A stretch of DNA of 7,572 nt, from assembly GCA_964388835.1 (NCBI GenBank), contig CAYMBZ010000068.1:1-7572 (forward strand). The letters run 5' to 3'. This stretch comes from UBA1738 sp964388835 (GTDB taxonomy: Bacteria; Bacillota; Clostridia; UBA1381). Both the position numbers and the translations under genes were made by a program. This document shows, in pieces, positions 6,689-7,572 of this stretch. Position 1 is the first letter of the stretch, and each line of letters starts with the position of its first letter. Below the pieces are notes generated by a model. The model was not told where the DNA came from and ran no database searches. It saw only the letters and a list, made by a program, of their open reading frames with translations.

Positions 6689-7572
6689 TGTATATATTTA
6701 AAGATTGCAATTCTTCTCGGTGCGGACGAACAAATGCAGGAGGATTGCGTGCTTTACGGCGAAAAATTGTTGCGGCAATTCCTTTTTACATGCTTCAATT
6801 TGAGTTTCAAACATTTTTTGTGACGGCGGAGAAATCGCATTTGGGACTTTTTGTTACGATTTTATCCGGAGTTACGAATATGGTGCTTGATGCGGTTTTT
6901 ATCATAGTATTCAAGTGGGGACTTGCGGGTGCTACGCTGGCAACAGTTTTAAGTCAAGCGGGTGGCGGGATAATTCCGCTGATATATTTCAGTGCGCCGA
7001 ATAGCGTTCTTTTGAGGCTTACAAAAGCAAAATTTGATGTTAATGCGCTGATTAAAGCGTGTACAAACGGCTCTTCAGAGTTTATGAGCAATATTTCGAT
7101 ATCGATTGTGAGCATGCTGTATAACGTGCAATTGATGAAATATGTGGGCGGATGTATGGTAATATAATTTTTATTAGTGTATTTTGGGATATTCAACAGG
7201 TATTGCACCGATAATAGGCTATCATTTCGGAGCAAAAAAACACGATTGAACTTAAATGACTGTTAAAAAGAAGCCTGGTGATTACGGGTGTTTTTGCGGT
7301 AAGTATGTTTGCGCTGTCCGAGGTTCAGGCATATCCACTGTCGTTTTTCTTCGTGGGGTACGATGCGGAGCTTATGCAACTCACACTGAGAGAATTTTTG
7401 ATTTACTCTTTCACATTCCTTTTTGCGGGATTTGCGATTTTCGGCTCATCGTTCTTTACAGCTTTAAATGATGGGCTGACTTCTGCAATAATATCTTTTC
7501 TGCGTTCACTGGTGTTTCAGGTGGCGGCGGTTATAATATTTCCACTGATATGGAAGGTGGACAGGATATGGT
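6689..7572 (+). pseudogene. Decayed MATE-family multidrug/Na+ transporter, 5'-truncated, runs off the window
   Basis: Pieces of one MATE transporter are readable in order but in different frames. The first piece (about 6689-6763) gives LKIAILLGADEQMQEDCVLYG. Loss of one A in the A-run at 6762-6766 shifts to the next piece, which runs to about 7152 and includes AAIPFYMLQFEFQTFF and GLAGATLATVLSQ. After a small deletion, about 7155-7184 reads MYGNIIFISVF. A further shift gives GYSTGIAPIIGYHFGAKKHD (7187-7246). An extra base at about 7247 and an in-frame TGA at 7257-7259 precede the last piece, LLKRSLVITGVF onward (7260 to the window end, including FFFVGYDAELMQLTLREFLI). Intact MATE proteins have about 440-460 residues in 12 helices. 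Here roughly the first 100 residues are missing, replaced by the SLH gene and its terminator. The well-kept residues suggest recent loss. Sequencing error cannot explain the missing 5' end and stop together, but could contribute single-base shifts. Confidence 0.87.

Noticed and set aside
6688..7167. A 159-residue intact protein starting at ATG 6688
   Set aside because: The ATG sits directly after the terminator with no ribosome site. The first codons are an out-of-frame reading of MATE sequence that makes sense in another frame, and the 3' end stops at a frameshift.
7256..7471. A 71-residue open frame near the right end
   Set aside because: It overlaps, in a wrong frame, the clear MATE sequence readable from 7260 to the window end.

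Overview
The window looks like a chromosomal segment from a low-to-moderate GC, Gram-positive anaerobe of the class Clostridia. Three things suggest this: strong AGGAGG-type ribosome sites with a TTG start, a YknXYZ/MacAB-like exporter in adaptor-ATPase-permease order, and a surface protein with S-layer homology (SLH) domains. The species cannot be named from sequence alone. All real genes are on the + strand.

Layout. Positions 1-409 hold no convincing gene. They contain a GC-richer element of about 225 bp (72-296) bounded by 36-bp imperfect inverted repeats, set in AT-rich DNA. Next comes a tight three-gene unit: a membrane-fusion/adaptor protein (410-2224), a MacB-type ABC ATPase (2238-3035) and a MacB/FtsX-type permease (3032-4225, overlapping the ATPase gene by 4 bases). 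A 73-base gap with a hairpin leads to a 778-residue secreted SLH protein (4299-6635), followed by a strong intrinsic terminator (6645-6687). The rest of the window (about 6689 to the end) is a decaying MATE-family transporter. It lacks its 5' end and carries several frameshifts and small deletions plus an in-frame TGA. It continues past the window.

How the genes work together. The ATPase and permease should form a mechanotransmission-type exporter in the cytoplasmic membrane. The adaptor is anchored by an N-terminal membrane helix and extends outward. It is unusual in carrying two consecutive lipoyl/beta-barrel modules offset by about 190 residues, so it could reach further into the cell wall or oligomerise differently from a single-module adaptor. 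The SLH protein has a signal peptide and would be held on wall polymers outside the cell. It lies in the same direction with no clear terminator between it and the exporter, so co-transcription and functional coupling are possible but unproven. The exporter's substrate is not evident.

The points most worth following up are the inverted-repeat element, the double-module adaptor, the hairpin with a complementary downstream strand before the SLH gene, and the possible exporter/SLH-protein cassette. The MATE remnant is ordinary gene decay but is easy to misannotate as two or three small proteins.
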